Source: Caryophanales bacterium UBA4694 (GTDB taxonomy: Bacteria; Bacillota_I; Bacilli_A; RFN20; CAG-288). Taken from it: a stretch of DNA of 64,000 bases. This document shows positions 49,253 to 58,167 of the stretch, piece after piece. Position 1 is the stretch's first letter; every line of letters begins with the position of its first letter. The stretch is from assembly GCA_002404835.1 (NCBI GenBank), contig DHKM01000035.1, positions 32,711 to 96,710 on the forward strand, read 5' to 3'. A program made the translations under genes and the position numbers. The notes beneath the pieces were generated by a model. It searched no databases and was not told the DNA's origin. It saw only the letters and a list, made by a program, of their open reading frames with translations.

Positions 49253-51916
49253 TCACTTCTTGAAGTCAATCGGCTTGACTGGTTTGATTGCTGTCGGTTT
49301 TGGACGATTTGCTGGTGCTGTAGTTTTCTTTACCTGTAGCGGAGCAACAGGTCTGACAACATCTGGCTTAATGGAAGCCGGTTTTTCTTCTTTCTTTTCG
49401 GATGTTTCGACAGGTTTGATCGGAGCAATCGGTTTGATTGTTTTCTTCTCTTCCTGTTTTTCTTCAACAGGCGGCTGCTCTACCTTGATTTCATCGGCTC
49501 TGTTAGCCTTTAAGAGATCACGGATGGAAGTTGCTTTCTGCATCGAATTGTCAACAGCAAGAGGTTTGATTGGCTTGAGGTTGTTGGTGTTTTTAACGAC
49601 ATTGATATTCTCGTAACCATTCTTTCTGATTTCTTCCTGTCTTCTCCTTTGCTTCCAAGAGGAGTCGTTGTTTTGTCCGGCAAAGATAGGCTGAGCAGTT
49701 GGCTGGACCTTTGTAACACCCTTGAGGAATGCTTCTTCAGAGGTAAGACTTCCTTGGTAAGTCTTGATTCGATACTTGGAAAGTTCGAATTTGACTTTTC
49801 TTGCCTTAATCGGTTTGATGTCTTTCGGAGCTTCTCGCTTGGCGACTTGATGCATCGGACCGGAGATTTTTTCTAGTTTCTTCGTTTCTTCAGCAACAGG
49901 TTCAGGGGAGGTTTCTTCATGTTTGATTGGAGCAATCGGGGCAACTTTAGGTTTATTCACTTGGTCGTTTGGTTTGTGGATAGGATTCATCTTGATGACT
50001 TTAACTGTTGGACCAGGTTTTGGTTGAGGTTGTGGAGCAGGTTTGACTTCTTCTTTCTTCTCTTCTTCGACAGGCTTAACTTCTGCTTCCGGATCATAAG
50101 GAGGCAATGTCCAAGAATCGTCAATGGCTACAGGTTTTGTTTCAAGTACTTTGAAGTCAGGCTTTGCGTCTTCCTCAGCCTTCTTTCTTCTTTCCTCTTC
50201 TTCCTTGCGGCTTCTTTCTTCTTCTTCGGCAAATTCTTTCTGCTTCCTTGCTTCCTCTTCTTCGGCAAGTTTCTTAAGCTTTTCTTCTTCGGCAAGCTTT
50301 TGCCTCTGTTTTTCTTCTTCTAACTTCCTACGTTCTTCTTCTATTCTTCTCTTCTCTTCTTCCAACTCTTTCCTTGCTTGTTCAAGGGCTTCTTGTTCAG
50401 CTTTTCTCTTCTCTTCTTCTGGATCATAGCTTGGCAAAATCCAACTATTGTCGATATCTGTTGGTTTTGTTTCTATGATCTTATCTTCCTCGACTTTTTC
50501 TTCCTGAGGTTCTTTCTGAGGTGTTTCTTCAACGATTTCCTCTACTGGTTGAATCGCTTCTTTTGTCTCTTCAACTGTTTCAGATACCGTCTTTTCAACT
50601 GGTTCCGGCTCAGGTTCAGGTGTTGACTCTTCCTGTTTTTCTTCTTTGACTTCTTCAAGTGGCTCAGGAGCTTTTTCTTCGAAGACAGGTTGCTTTTCTG
50701 CTTCTTCCGAAGCTAGGTCTGTCATGTCTTCCTCAACTAATGCTTCTTCTTTGACTGGAGGGATTGGTTCGATGATCTTCTCTTCCATAGGTTTGATATC
50801 AGCTTCCCATGGATTAGCAGACCATTCATCGATTCCCGGAAGCACATCGACAGGTTTTATGTCTTCCTGTTCTTCGTCAGGTAGATTTGCTTTCTTCAGA
50901 TTGTTTGGTTCAAGATCTTCGATGATTTCGTTTTCGTCATCATGATAGATACCGGGTAGCTCATCGATGGTATGCAAGGAGAAGGGTTCTAATGTATTAA
51001 GGATGGATAATTCACGCTTTGTAATCGGTTTTTTCTTCTCAGGAGCAGGCTCTTGTTCTTTCTTTACGGCCTCGACAAGATGTTCCTCTTCTGTTTTTTC
51101 TTCTTTCTCGGCTACTGGTTCACTGGCGTTGATTGGAACAGGGGTTGGCTCGTTTGTAGTGTCGGATTGATTTTCTTTCTGTTCTTTGTCGTCATTGACA
51201 ATTTCTTCTTTTTTACTTGGTTCAGTCTCTTCTTCAGCATCTTCTTCCAACTGTTTCCTTGATTTGGATTGTGGGAGATAGACAAGTAGGAGATAAATCA
51301 AATTGAACAGAATATAGATGATGAAGATCCAGAAGGCTCCAATCATTTTCGCATCATTCAAATGTTTGAACAAGGAGAAGAATGAAATGTCTTTTAAGAT
51401 TCCACCAAACTTAGTTGTGACAAGGTTTGTATATTCGTTAAGCTTATCTCCGAAGATTCCGAGCTTATCAGAGAAAGGAATCAGGCAGATGCAAGCTAGC
51501 AGGCAAATATCGATGATTGCCAGAAGAGCCAGGAAGAAGCGCCTCAAACCAATTTTTGATTTGTGTGCTCTTTTCACGCTTCCCATCAGGGAGAAGGATT
51601 TGAGAATGAAGTAAATATTGATGATAAGCACGCTCAGGAATCCAAGTGACATGACCCAACCGTTCTTATAAGCATTCTGTGTGAAGGCTGTGCTTGAGAA
51701 TCCATACCATGTGTCTAGCTTGTTTCCTACTTTGGTGATGAAGTTGCTCATTCCATTTTGGAACCCGGCTTGACCTAATGTCGCATTGTAAGCGGCTGGT
51801 AGAAATACCAATATGCCCAAGGCAATCAATACTATGAATAGTATGATAAAGATTGTCCTGAACGCGATGGTAGAACCTGGTGTTGGTTCCCTCACCTTGT
51901 TGTTTTTCTTACTCAT
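49253..51916 (-). CDS. Membrane protein with four helices and a ~670-residue charged, Pro-rich cytoplasmic tail
   Basis: An 887-residue protein with AAAGGAG before the ATG. Four hydrophobic segments occur at about 19-42, 88-107, 125-147 and 190-214. From residue 220 on the sequence is dominated by Glu, Lys, Pro and Val, with a strong Glu/Arg/Lys coiled coil (about 500-590; EEEKRRIEEERRKLEEEKQ). The short motif D-D/N-SW-x-LP-x-YDPE occurs twice (IDNSWILPSYDPEEE and IDDSWTLPPYDPEAE), with a looser IDEWSANPWEAD. The C-terminal third is basic with repeated IKPI, APIKP and VKPI units. No family was recognised. The layout suits a cytoskeletal, division or membrane-scaffold protein using short linear motifs as docking sites, but this is inference. 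Confidence 0.85.
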   Translation of the reverse strand: MSKKNNKVREPTPGSTIAFRTIFIILFIVLIALGILVFLPAAYNATLGQAGFQNGMSNFITKVGNKLDTWYGFSSTAFTQNAYKNGWVMSLGFLSVLIINIYFILKSFSLMGSVKRAHKSKIGLRRFFLALLAIIDICLLACICLIPFSDKLGIFGDKLNEYTNLVTTKFGGILKDISFFSLFKHLNDAKMIGAFWIFIIYILFNLIYLLLVYLPQSKSRKQLEEDAEEETEPSKKEEIVNDDKEQKENQSDTTNEPTPVPINASEPVAEKEEKTEEEHLVEAVKKEQEPAPEKKKPITKRELSILNTLEPFSLHTIDELPGIYHDDENEIIEDLEPNNLKKANLPDEEQEDIKPVDVLPGIDEWSANPWEADIKPMEEKIIEPIPPVKEEALVEEDMTDLASEEAEKQPVFEEKAPEPLEEVKEEKQEESTPEPEPEPVEKTVSETVEETKEAIQPVEEIVEETPQKEPQEEKVEEDKIIETKPTDIDNSWILPSYDPEEEKRKAEQEALEQARKELEEEKRRIEEERRKLEEEKQRQKLAEEEKLKKLAEEEEARKQKEFAEEEERSRKEEEERRKKAEEDAKPDFKVLETKPVAIDDSWTLPPYDPEAEVKPVEEEKKEEVKPAPQPQPKPGPTVKVIKMNPIHKPNDQVNKPKVAPIAPIKHEETSPEPVAEETKKLEKISGPMHQVAKREAPKDIKPIKARKVKFELSKYRIKTYQGSLTSEEAFLKGVTKVQPTAQPIFAGQNNDSSWKQRRRQEEIRKNGYENINVVKNTNNLKPIKPLAVDNSMQKATSIRDLLKANRADEIKVEQPPVEEKQEEKKTIKPIAPIKPVETSEKKEEKPASIKPDVVRPVAPLQVKKTTAPANRPKPTAIKPVKPIDFKK

Positions 51917-52073
51917 ATCTTTGGCTCCTTTACTATCCTCTAATATAAGATTTGTATTAGTTTACCACTAGAAAGTTATTGTTTACAAGATTTTTTCTAC
52001 TAATTATTAAGAATTCTTAGAGAAACAACTTATTAATGGACGCGGTGCTAGTTTAATTGCTTCTTGAAAAGAG

Positions 52074-52111
52074 AAAAAACTCACATGTTATTGACTAATC
52101 ATGTGAGTTTT
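52074..52111. terminator. Strong hairpin with flanking A and T runs, no assigned transcript
   Basis: AAAAAACTCACATG and CATGTGAGTTTTCT surround a 12-base loop. It can terminate in both directions, but no gene ends near it: the closest upstream element is the start of the 887-residue gene, and the next gene begins 220 bases downstream. Confidence 0.65.
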
Positions 52112-52303
52112 CTCTGTGTGCTATTCAATGGAATTTATTTGCGCTTTTTATTTCATGAATATTTTATTCAATTATCTTTCTAAAAGCAAATACAATTTTT
52201 AAAAATAAATCGATTACAATTGATTTATAGAAGTTGGTAATTGATAGAAATACGAATCTTTGCTATATTTATTTAAATTCTTTTAAATGTGATTTTCCTA
52301 TGA

Positions 52304-52309
52304 TAAAAT
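52304..52309 (+). promoter_or_regulatory. Extended -10 promoter of the HAD-thioesterase-comF operon
   Basis: TGATAAAAT, a -10 hexamer with the TG extension, lies 20 bases before the ATG. The -35 (TTTTAA at 52281) is weak. The leader is very short. Confidence 0.6.
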
Positions 52310-52329
52310 AAATAAGTGAGGTGTATTTT

Positions 52330-53067
52330 ATGAAAAATAATGACTTAAAAGCGGTCTTTTTTGATTGTTGGTCTACAGTTATATCCTTTGCTGAAAAACA
52401 ACCGGATTGGAATACCGCCCCATTAAAAAGGCATGCAAAAAATAATTCGGATATCGATTGGGCGAAGGTCGACTCGTTTTCTTGCGATTTTTTTGATCGA
52501 TATTATGCTACAACTAAATTTGAAATTAAGTACAACCAATTTCTAAATTTGATAATTACATTATTTCATATTGAAATTGATTGCCCTTTATCTGAACTGA
52601 ATCACGAGGTATTTCAGGGGTTGGATCCAAAACCTATTAAAGGGATTGAAGCATTTCTTTCTTATCTGACCAAACATGGATTATATCATGCCATTTTGTC
52701 GAATACGATTTATGAAGATGCTGATTCTTTTTCTTTAGTAAAAAGGTTGATTCCATCTTCTGATTTTGGCTATTTTTTTGGCTCATCTAATGTTGGCGTA
52801 AAAAAACCGGATTCCGTTTTCTTTCAGACTGCAGTCAAGCCGAGTGGCTTTTTACTTGAGCAATCCATGTATATTGGGGATACATTTTATCAGGATGTCT
52901 TTGGTTCCTATTCGGCCGGATTCCGTAATTCGGTCTGGATCAATACTAGAAAAAAGAAGAAGGAGGCTTACTCTTCTTTCTGCGATATTTCCATACCCAT
53001 GTTTACGGAAGTCTCTGATTATGATGAACTGATATCCTTGTTTGAAAAAGGAGTGTTCGACAAATGA
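52330..53067 (+). CDS. HAD-superfamily hydrolase (haloacid dehalogenase/phosphatase type)
   Basis: A 245-residue protein. The ATG at 52330 follows GAGGTG by 6 bases; a GTG three codons earlier overlaps that site and is not used. Motif I is FFDCWST with nucleophile Asp12, but the usual second Asp is Trp14, as in dehalogenase-like and some phosphatase branches. Motif II is AILSNT, motif III GVKKPDS (Lys158/159) and motif IV YIGDTFYQDVFG (Asp184). An alpha-helical C1 cap fits residues 20-95. The substrate is unknown. The gene overlaps the acyl-ACP thioesterase by 4 bases. Confidence 0.88.
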   Translation: MKNNDLKAVFFDCWSTVISFAEKQPDWNTAPLKRHAKNNSDIDWAKVDSFSCDFFDRYYATTKFEIKYNQFLNLIITLFHIEIDCPLSELNHEVFQGLDPKPIKGIEAFLSYLTKHGLYHAILSNTIYEDADSFSLVKRLIPSSDFGYFFGSSNVGVKKPDSVFFQTAVKPSGFLLEQSMYIGDTFYQDVFGSYSAGFRNSVWINTRKKKKEAYSSFCDISIPMFTEVSDYDELISLFEKGVFDK

Positions 53068-53813
53068 TATTGGATAAACCAAAAACAAATGAGATTGAAA
53101 GACTGGCAAAGACCTTTTCTTTTCATGCGGATTCTTTTTTACCGAATGTGTCTTTGCAGGAACTCGGACTGGTTTTTCAGGAACTTGCAGGGAAACAAGT
53201 GGATTTGCTTGGAATCGGAAGTGAATATTCTAAGAGAACGAACAATGTCTATGTTCTGTGCCGTGAGAAGATGCTCTTTCTGAAAGAACTGAAACTAGGA
53301 GAGAACTATACTCTTGTTACGTATCCTCTGACTCCAGGAAAATTACAAATGCAAAGAGAAGCCTATCTTCTGGATTCATTGGACGAGGTAGTGTTAAAGC
53401 TTGATTCAATTTGGGTTCTTGTCGACTATGTGACTAGACGGATGAAACGTACAACGGATGTTGCATCAGCTCAATCCAAATATCCTGCATTTGATACTTT
53501 TGTCCCTTTGTTTGAAAAGAGACTCGAGGCTTTAGGGGAAATGGAAAGAGAATCGATGGATTTGTTGCTTACTCATAAGGTTTCGGAATCTGATCTAGAT
53601 TCGAATAATCATATGAACAATACGATTTATCTTCGACTTGTACAGCCTTTTGTCGCTAAGGGAATCAGTGAAGTTGAAATCGATTTTGAGAAGGAATGTC
53701 TTTTGGGTGAGACGCTTTCTATTTATAAGAAGGAAGAAAAAGATTTTGTTTCCTTTATGGGATATAAAGAGGATGATTGTCTTTCCTTTAAGGCTAGAAT
53801 CTCTTTCTTTTGA
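53064..53813 (+). CDS. Acyl-ACP thioesterase-like protein
   Basis: A 249-residue protein whose start overlaps the HAD gene by 4 bases (ATGA). It has the double hot-dog plan of FatA/FatB-type thioesterases (PF01643 size): a first half with LVTYPLTPGKLQMQREAYLL and a second half with the family's DxDxNNHMNNTIYLRL element, in which Asp, Asn and His line the active site. These enzymes release free fatty acid from acyl carrier protein. FakA, encoded at 61.6 kb, phosphorylates free fatty acids, so the two could be linked physiologically, though they are not neighbours. Confidence 0.85.
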   Translation: MILDKPKTNEIERLAKTFSFHADSFLPNVSLQELGLVFQELAGKQVDLLGIGSEYSKRTNNVYVLCREKMLFLKELKLGENYTLVTYPLTPGKLQMQREAYLLDSLDEVVLKLDSIWVLVDYVTRRMKRTTDVASAQSKYPAFDTFVPLFEKRLEALGEMERESMDLLLTHKVSESDLDSNNHMNNTIYLRLVQPFVAKGISEVEIDFEKECLLGETLSIYKKEEKDFVSFMGYKEDDCLSFKARISFF

Positions 53814-53863
53814 TTTGGACAAAATCATTTTATAAGGTCCATCATCCATGGGAGGTATCTTCT

Positions 53864-55018
53864 GTGGATGATTTTATTTGCCCGAAATGTGGAAACAAGG
53901 ATAAAAGATACATTGGGTTTAAACATGGACAACCCTATTGCCGACTTTGTATTTCGTTTCAAGGAAAAGAAGCTAAGAAAGATTATTCAGTCAGGAAAGG
54001 AATTTCGCTTTCTCTCGAGTACCCTCTCAGCACAAAACAGAAGGAAGTTTCGGATTCGGTTCTTGCTGCTGTTTGCCAAGGAAAGAACGTTTTTATTCAT
54101 GCAGTGACTGGCGCTGGGAAAACCGAATTGGTCTACCAAAGTATGGAATATATCCTGAAGAAACAAGGACATGTCGGTTTTGCGACTCCCAGAAAAGACG
54201 TGGTGATCGATTTAGAACCTAGAATTCAACAGGCTTTTCCGAAGGCATCGGTCATTTCCGTTTATGGTGAACATACTTCAAGAATCGAAGGCGATATTAT
54301 ATGCCTTACTACTCATCAGCTTTACCGTTACCCAAAATACTTTGATCTGCTCATAGTGGATGAGATTGACGCTTTCCCCTATAAAGATAATGAATTGTTG
54401 CATTCTTTTTTCTCGAGGTCGTTGAGAGGAAATTATATTCTTCTTTCCGCTACGCCTACAAAAGAAGATCTTGCCGGTGTCGAGAATGACAACGGTGTCG
54501 TTGTTACTCTGTTTGAAAGATACCACCATGGCCTCCTTCCTCTTCCGGAATTTGTTTCTTCAAGACTGGCATTTATGAAAGTGCAATGCCTTAGATTACT
54601 CGCGTCTCTATTGAGACAAAATAAACCAGTTTTCGTTTTTGCACCTACCATTGAAAGCGGAAGTAGACTCTATTTGTTTCTGTCCTTTTTTTTAAAAGGC
54701 GGAAGCTTTGTCTGTTCTGAATCGTCCAATCGGGCCATAGACATTGAACGGTTCAAAAACGGGGAACTGCGATATTTGGTAACTACTTCGATTTTGGAAA
54801 GAGGCGTTACAGTCAAGGATTTGCAAGTGATTGTCTTTAAAGCGGATGATGATATATATAATCAGGCTACACTGGTTCAGATTGCTGGCAGAGTCGGACG
54901 TAAGATCGGTGCAACAAGCGGAAAAGTATATTTCATCGGTGAGGAAAAGAATCTTTTTGTGAAAGGGGCTATTGATGAAATTGAAAGATATAATAATGAA
55001 TCAAGACAAAACAGATGA
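53864..55018 (+). CDS. comFA: ComFA, DNA-uptake ATPase/helicase
   Basis: A 384-residue protein. The GTG at 53864 is preferred because GGAGG lies 8 bases upstream; a TTG at 53810 overlapping the thioesterase stop has no site. A four-Cys zinc finger (CPKC ... CRLC) opens the protein. Superfamily 2 motifs follow: Walker A AVTGAGKTE (Lys86), VDEIDAFP (Asp166), ILLSATPT, and the C-terminal LVTTSILERGVTVKDLQV and QIAGRVGR. ComFA powers entry of transforming DNA through the membrane and works with ComFC. The upstream HAD and thioesterase genes are an unusual operon partner. Confidence 0.93.
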   Translation: MDDFICPKCGNKDKRYIGFKHGQPYCRLCISFQGKEAKKDYSVRKGISLSLEYPLSTKQKEVSDSVLAAVCQGKNVFIHAVTGAGKTELVYQSMEYILKKQGHVGFATPRKDVVIDLEPRIQQAFPKASVISVYGEHTSRIEGDIICLTTHQLYRYPKYFDLLIVDEIDAFPYKDNELLHSFFSRSLRGNYILLSATPTKEDLAGVENDNGVVVTLFERYHHGLLPLPEFVSSRLAFMKVQCLRLLASLLRQNKPVFVFAPTIESGSRLYLFLSFFLKGGSFVCSESSNRAIDIERFKNGELRYLVTTSILERGVTVKDLQVIVFKADDDIYNQATLVQIAGRVGRKIGATSGKVYFIGEEKNLFVKGAIDEIERYNNESRQNR

Positions 55019-55637
55019 ATTTTGTGTTTCTTGTTTTGAAAAAATAAATTTGAATCCGTTTCGGAAAATCATCGAAAACAATCCTATTCTTTGTGATAAA
55101 TGCATTTCACAAGTGAAGACGAAATTGTCAATTGAAAAAATAAATGGTATTTATGTTCTGTTCTTAGGTGACTATGATGGTATTATGAAAACGTGGTTGA
55201 TGAATTTCAAGGAGTATGGTGATATTGAGCTGGCAAAGTGTTTTTTGTCTTTGTATCTTCCGATTCTAAAGATTTTATTTAAAAACTACATTTACCTTCC
55301 ATGCCCATCTAGCCATAAGCGGAACCAGAATAGAGGTTTTGTTCATCTTGAGGAAATGCTGAAAGCATATAAATTTCCGTATTGTTTAGCTTTAGAAAAG
55401 ACTTCTGATGAGGAAAACAAGAACCAATCTGTTTCTCAGAGGAATGCTGTTTCTTCTTCTATTCGGATTAATTCCAATGCATCGTATCTATCCGGAAAGA
55501 AGGTAGTTGTTTTTGATGATGTCTTTACGACAGGTAATACGTTCCGTTCGTCTTGCCAAGCCATCGAAACGATTCATCCAAAGAAAATACGTGGCCTGAT
55601 TTTGATGAAAACGAAGGAACCTGATTATCATCTTTGA
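54975..55637 (+). CDS. comFC: ComFC, phosphoribosyltransferase-like competence protein
   Basis: A 220-residue protein overlapping the end of comFA. The ATG at 54975 is preferred for its AAAGGGG site; an ATG at 54996 (MNQDKTDEFCVSC) is an alternative closer to the usual family start. An N-terminal zinc-finger-like CVSC ... CDKC is followed by the phosphoribosyltransferase fold with the PRPP loop VVVFDDVFTTGNTF, and the typical YLPCPSSHKRNQNRGF. ComFC is needed with ComFA for DNA uptake and recombination. The full operon is HAD, thioesterase, comFA, comFC. Confidence 0.92.
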   Translation: MKLKDIIMNQDKTDEFCVSCFEKINLNPFRKIIENNPILCDKCISQVKTKLSIEKINGIYVLFLGDYDGIMKTWLMNFKEYGDIELAKCFLSLYLPILKILFKNYIYLPCPSSHKRNQNRGFVHLEEMLKAYKFPYCLALEKTSDEENKNQSVSQRNAVSSSIRINSNASYLSGKKVVVFDDVFTTGNTFRSSCQAIETIHPKKIRGLILMKTKEPDYHL

Positions 55638-55694
55638 CCCTTTATAAGACATTATATTTTATATATAATATACTTTAGCTTTGCTGGAGGTCTT

Positions 55695-57689
55695 ATGAAC
55701 AAACTTTTGAAAAAACAACGCTTGTTTGCTTCTTATGCTCTTTTGATTAAATCCTTGCTTATCGTGGCGTTGTCTCTTTTTTATATATTCATTCCTGAAT
55801 TTCAATTTTATTTTCATATTTCTATAGTTCTTTTGGCTTTGTTTTCTATTTTTGATGTGGCATCTTTGATTGCATTCAACCTTTATTTTCAAAAAGCCAA
55901 AGGTAAGGCAGAGACGACCAGCGCGGAAATTATGGGAAACGAATTGAATGAAGCCTATAATTTTGGAGAAATCGGATTGGCCGTTACCAACAAGGAAAAT
56001 GACATTCTTTGGGTCAATGACTTCCTTGGAAAGAGAATTCCGGACATCGTAGATGAGAAAATCGATGCCGTTTTTCCTAAATTAGCTGATTTACTGAAGG
56101 AAAACTCAACACAAAGTCAGGCAAATATCAAATATGAGAATCATTCCTATCATGTGGAATATCTGAAAGACGTCAAATTGTTTGTTTTCAAGGATACTAC
56201 GGAACTCGACAATGTATCTCTCCTCAATCAGAGGCAGGCCCCGGTAGTCGGTTATATTATGATCGACAATTATTCCGACATTCAAATGTATGTCTCAGAT
56301 GAAATCCGTTTTGCCGATATGGCGGCAAAGACAAGAAATCTGATTCAAGAATTTGCCTTGAAGTACAATGCTATGCTTAGAAGGCTTAAGGAAGATAGGT
56401 ATTTCTTTGTTACAACGAAAGAAAACTTCGACAAACTTTTCGAAGACAAGTTCCCTATCATCGATGAGGTCAGGAAGTCGTTCGATAATGGTTTCACGCT
56501 TTCTATAGGTGTTGCCTTTAAGTTCGATGATTATGCAAAACTCAGCGAATTGGCTTCTTCTGCTTTGGACGTTGCTTTATCCAGAGGTGGTGACCAAGCG
56601 GTTATTTCACCTTTTGGCGAATCTCTGATTTATGTCGGCGGAAAGACCGAGCTTAAGCCAAACCGTAACCGAGTTCAGGTCCGTGAATTATCTCGGTCGC
56701 TTCTTGCTATTCTCAAATCCTATCCCAAGATTCTCATCATGGGCCATGATACGGCTGATTTCGATGCTGTAGGTAGTGCTCTTGGGGCTTATCTGCTTTG
56801 CCAACATATCGGTAAGAATGCCAAAATCTGTTGGGAAGATCAACATGTCGAAGATAATGCCCGTATTGCGGTTCGGTCTAGCTTTACTCAGGAAGAGATG
56901 GATAAAATATTCATTAACTACAAAGATTGCAACGAATGGATAGATAAGAACACTCTTCTTCTGGCCGTGGATCATAACAATCCTTCGATTGCCATGTTCC
57001 CCGAAATAGTCAAGAAGATGAGCAATATTGCGGTTATCGACCATCATAGACCCGGCCCTATTTCTTATTCCAATTATGTGTTCAATGGTATTGATAGCAG
57101 TGCCTCCAGTGCAAGTGAAATCATTACATCTTATTGTACCTATAACTCTGATAAAATCGAAATCGACGATCGTACAGCCACTTTCCTTTTAAGCGGTATA
57201 GCCCTAGATACCCATTTCTTTAAGGAAAAAGCAACTGAAGCAACATTTGAAATTGCTGCACAACTTAAGAATTTCAATGCCAATAGCGCTAAAGTGGATG
57301 ACTTCCTAAAAGAAAATCTTGAAGAGTATAAGCAGAAAATCTCTATTCTTAATTCCAATAAGATGTATCAGTCTGATATTATGATCTGCTGGGCTCCAGA
57401 CAATGAATTCGTGAATTCGGTCATGCTTTCGAAAGTGGCAACGGAAGCTATCAATATTCGTGGTATCGTCTGTGCATTCTGTATTGGTAGAGTCAGTGAG
57501 ACGGATGTAAAGATCTCTGCAAGAAGCGACGGAAGTGTGAATTGTCAGATTTTGATGCAGAAATTGGGTGGTGGTGGACATTTCGCTATGGCTGCCTGCC
57601 AGAATTCCAATATTGATATCGAGACAATGATAAAGAAATTGGAAGCGGTATTGAATGATTATCTTGATGATGCCAGAATCAAAGGTTGA
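55695..57689 (+). CDS. gdpP: GdpP, membrane c-di-AMP phosphodiesterase
   Basis: A 664-residue protein, the family's normal length, with TGGAGG before the ATG. Two membrane helices (about 13-34, 39-62) are followed by a PAS-like domain (about 85-170), a degenerate GGDEF domain (about 180-305; SRGGDQAVI), and DHH-DHHA1 domains (about 340-655) with MGHDTADFDAVG (His350), AVDHN, IDHHRPG (Asp449-His451) and GGGGH (His629). The enzyme hydrolyses c-di-AMP, controlling osmotic and wall homeostasis. It starts the conserved gdpP-rplI-dnaB run. A TTGACC lies at 55634 and TATAAT at 55664, too far apart to be a clean promoter. Confidence 0.95.
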   Translation: MNKLLKKQRLFASYALLIKSLLIVALSLFYIFIPEFQFYFHISIVLLALFSIFDVASLIAFNLYFQKAKGKAETTSAEIMGNELNEAYNFGEIGLAVTNKENDILWVNDFLGKRIPDIVDEKIDAVFPKLADLLKENSTQSQANIKYENHSYHVEYLKDVKLFVFKDTTELDNVSLLNQRQAPVVGYIMIDNYSDIQMYVSDEIRFADMAAKTRNLIQEFALKYNAMLRRLKEDRYFFVTTKENFDKLFEDKFPIIDEVRKSFDNGFTLSIGVAFKFDDYAKLSELASSALDVALSRGGDQAVISPFGESLIYVGGKTELKPNRNRVQVRELSRSLLAILKSYPKILIMGHDTADFDAVGSALGAYLLCQHIGKNAKICWEDQHVEDNARIAVRSSFTQEEMDKIFINYKDCNEWIDKNTLLLAVDHNNPSIAMFPEIVKKMSNIAVIDHHRPGPISYSNYVFNGIDSSASSASEIITSYCTYNSDKIEIDDRTATFLLSGIALDTHFFKEKATEATFEIAAQLKNFNANSAKVDDFLKENLEEYKQKISILNSNKMYQSDIMICWAPDNEFVNSVMLSKVATEAINIRGIVCAFCIGRVSETDVKISARSDGSVNCQILMQKLGGGGHFAMAACQNSNIDIETMIKKLEAVLNDYLDDARIKG

Positions 57690-57706
57690 TTAAAGGAGAT
57701 AGAAAA

Positions 57707-58165
57707 ATGAAAGTATTGATGAAAGAAGAAGTAAGAAAGGTCGGTAAGAAAGGTCAGATTGTTGAGGTAAGCGATGGATATGGTGCCAATTATCTGATTC
57801 CAAGAGGGCTTGCTGTCCTTTATACAAGCCAGGCTCAAAAAGAATATGATCGCGAGCAGGCCGAGCTTGCCAAATTGGATGCCGAAAAAAGAGAGGAAGC
57901 AAAAAAACTTGCGGAAACTTTGAAAGGTATTACTTTGGAATTCCAGGCATCTGCTGGCAGACATGGTGATATGATCGGTACAGTATCTACCAAGGAAATC
58001 ATCAAAGCCCTTAGAGAGAAACATGAGATTGTCATCAATAAAAACCAGATTGTGGATAAGGATGTCATCGTCAATGGTTTTGGAAAGACTACTTTGAAAG
58101 TCGATCTTTATAAGGGAGTCATAGGAGAAATCAACATTCATGTCTCTTTGAAGGAGAAGAAGTAG
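57707..58165 (+). CDS. rplI: 50S ribosomal protein L9
   Basis: A 152-residue protein. The ATG at 57707 follows AAAGGAG by the normal distance. MKVLMKEEVRKVGKKGQIVEVSDGYGANYLIPRGLA is the L9 N-terminal signature, followed by the long connecting helix and the C-terminal domain. It sits 17 bases after gdpP and 2 bases before dnaB. Confidence 0.97.
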   Translation: MKVLMKEEVRKVGKKGQIVEVSDGYGANYLIPRGLAVLYTSQAQKEYDREQAELAKLDAEKREEAKKLAETLKGITLEFQASAGRHGDMIGTVSTKEIIKALREKHEIVINKNQIVDKDVIVNGFGKTTLKVDLYKGVIGEINIHVSLKEKK

Positions 58166-58167
58166 AA

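Larger units (their letters stand above)
51917..52329. other. AT-rich intergenic gap
   Basis: About 410 bases, clearly richer in A and T than the flanks. It holds a strong hairpin at 52079-52108 and, near its right end, the promoter of the HAD gene. No supported open frame is seen. Confidence 0.5.

Noticed and set aside
53810..53863. TTG start giving an 18-residue longer ComFA
   Set aside because: No ribosome site precedes it, while the GTG at 53864 has a well-placed GGAGG.
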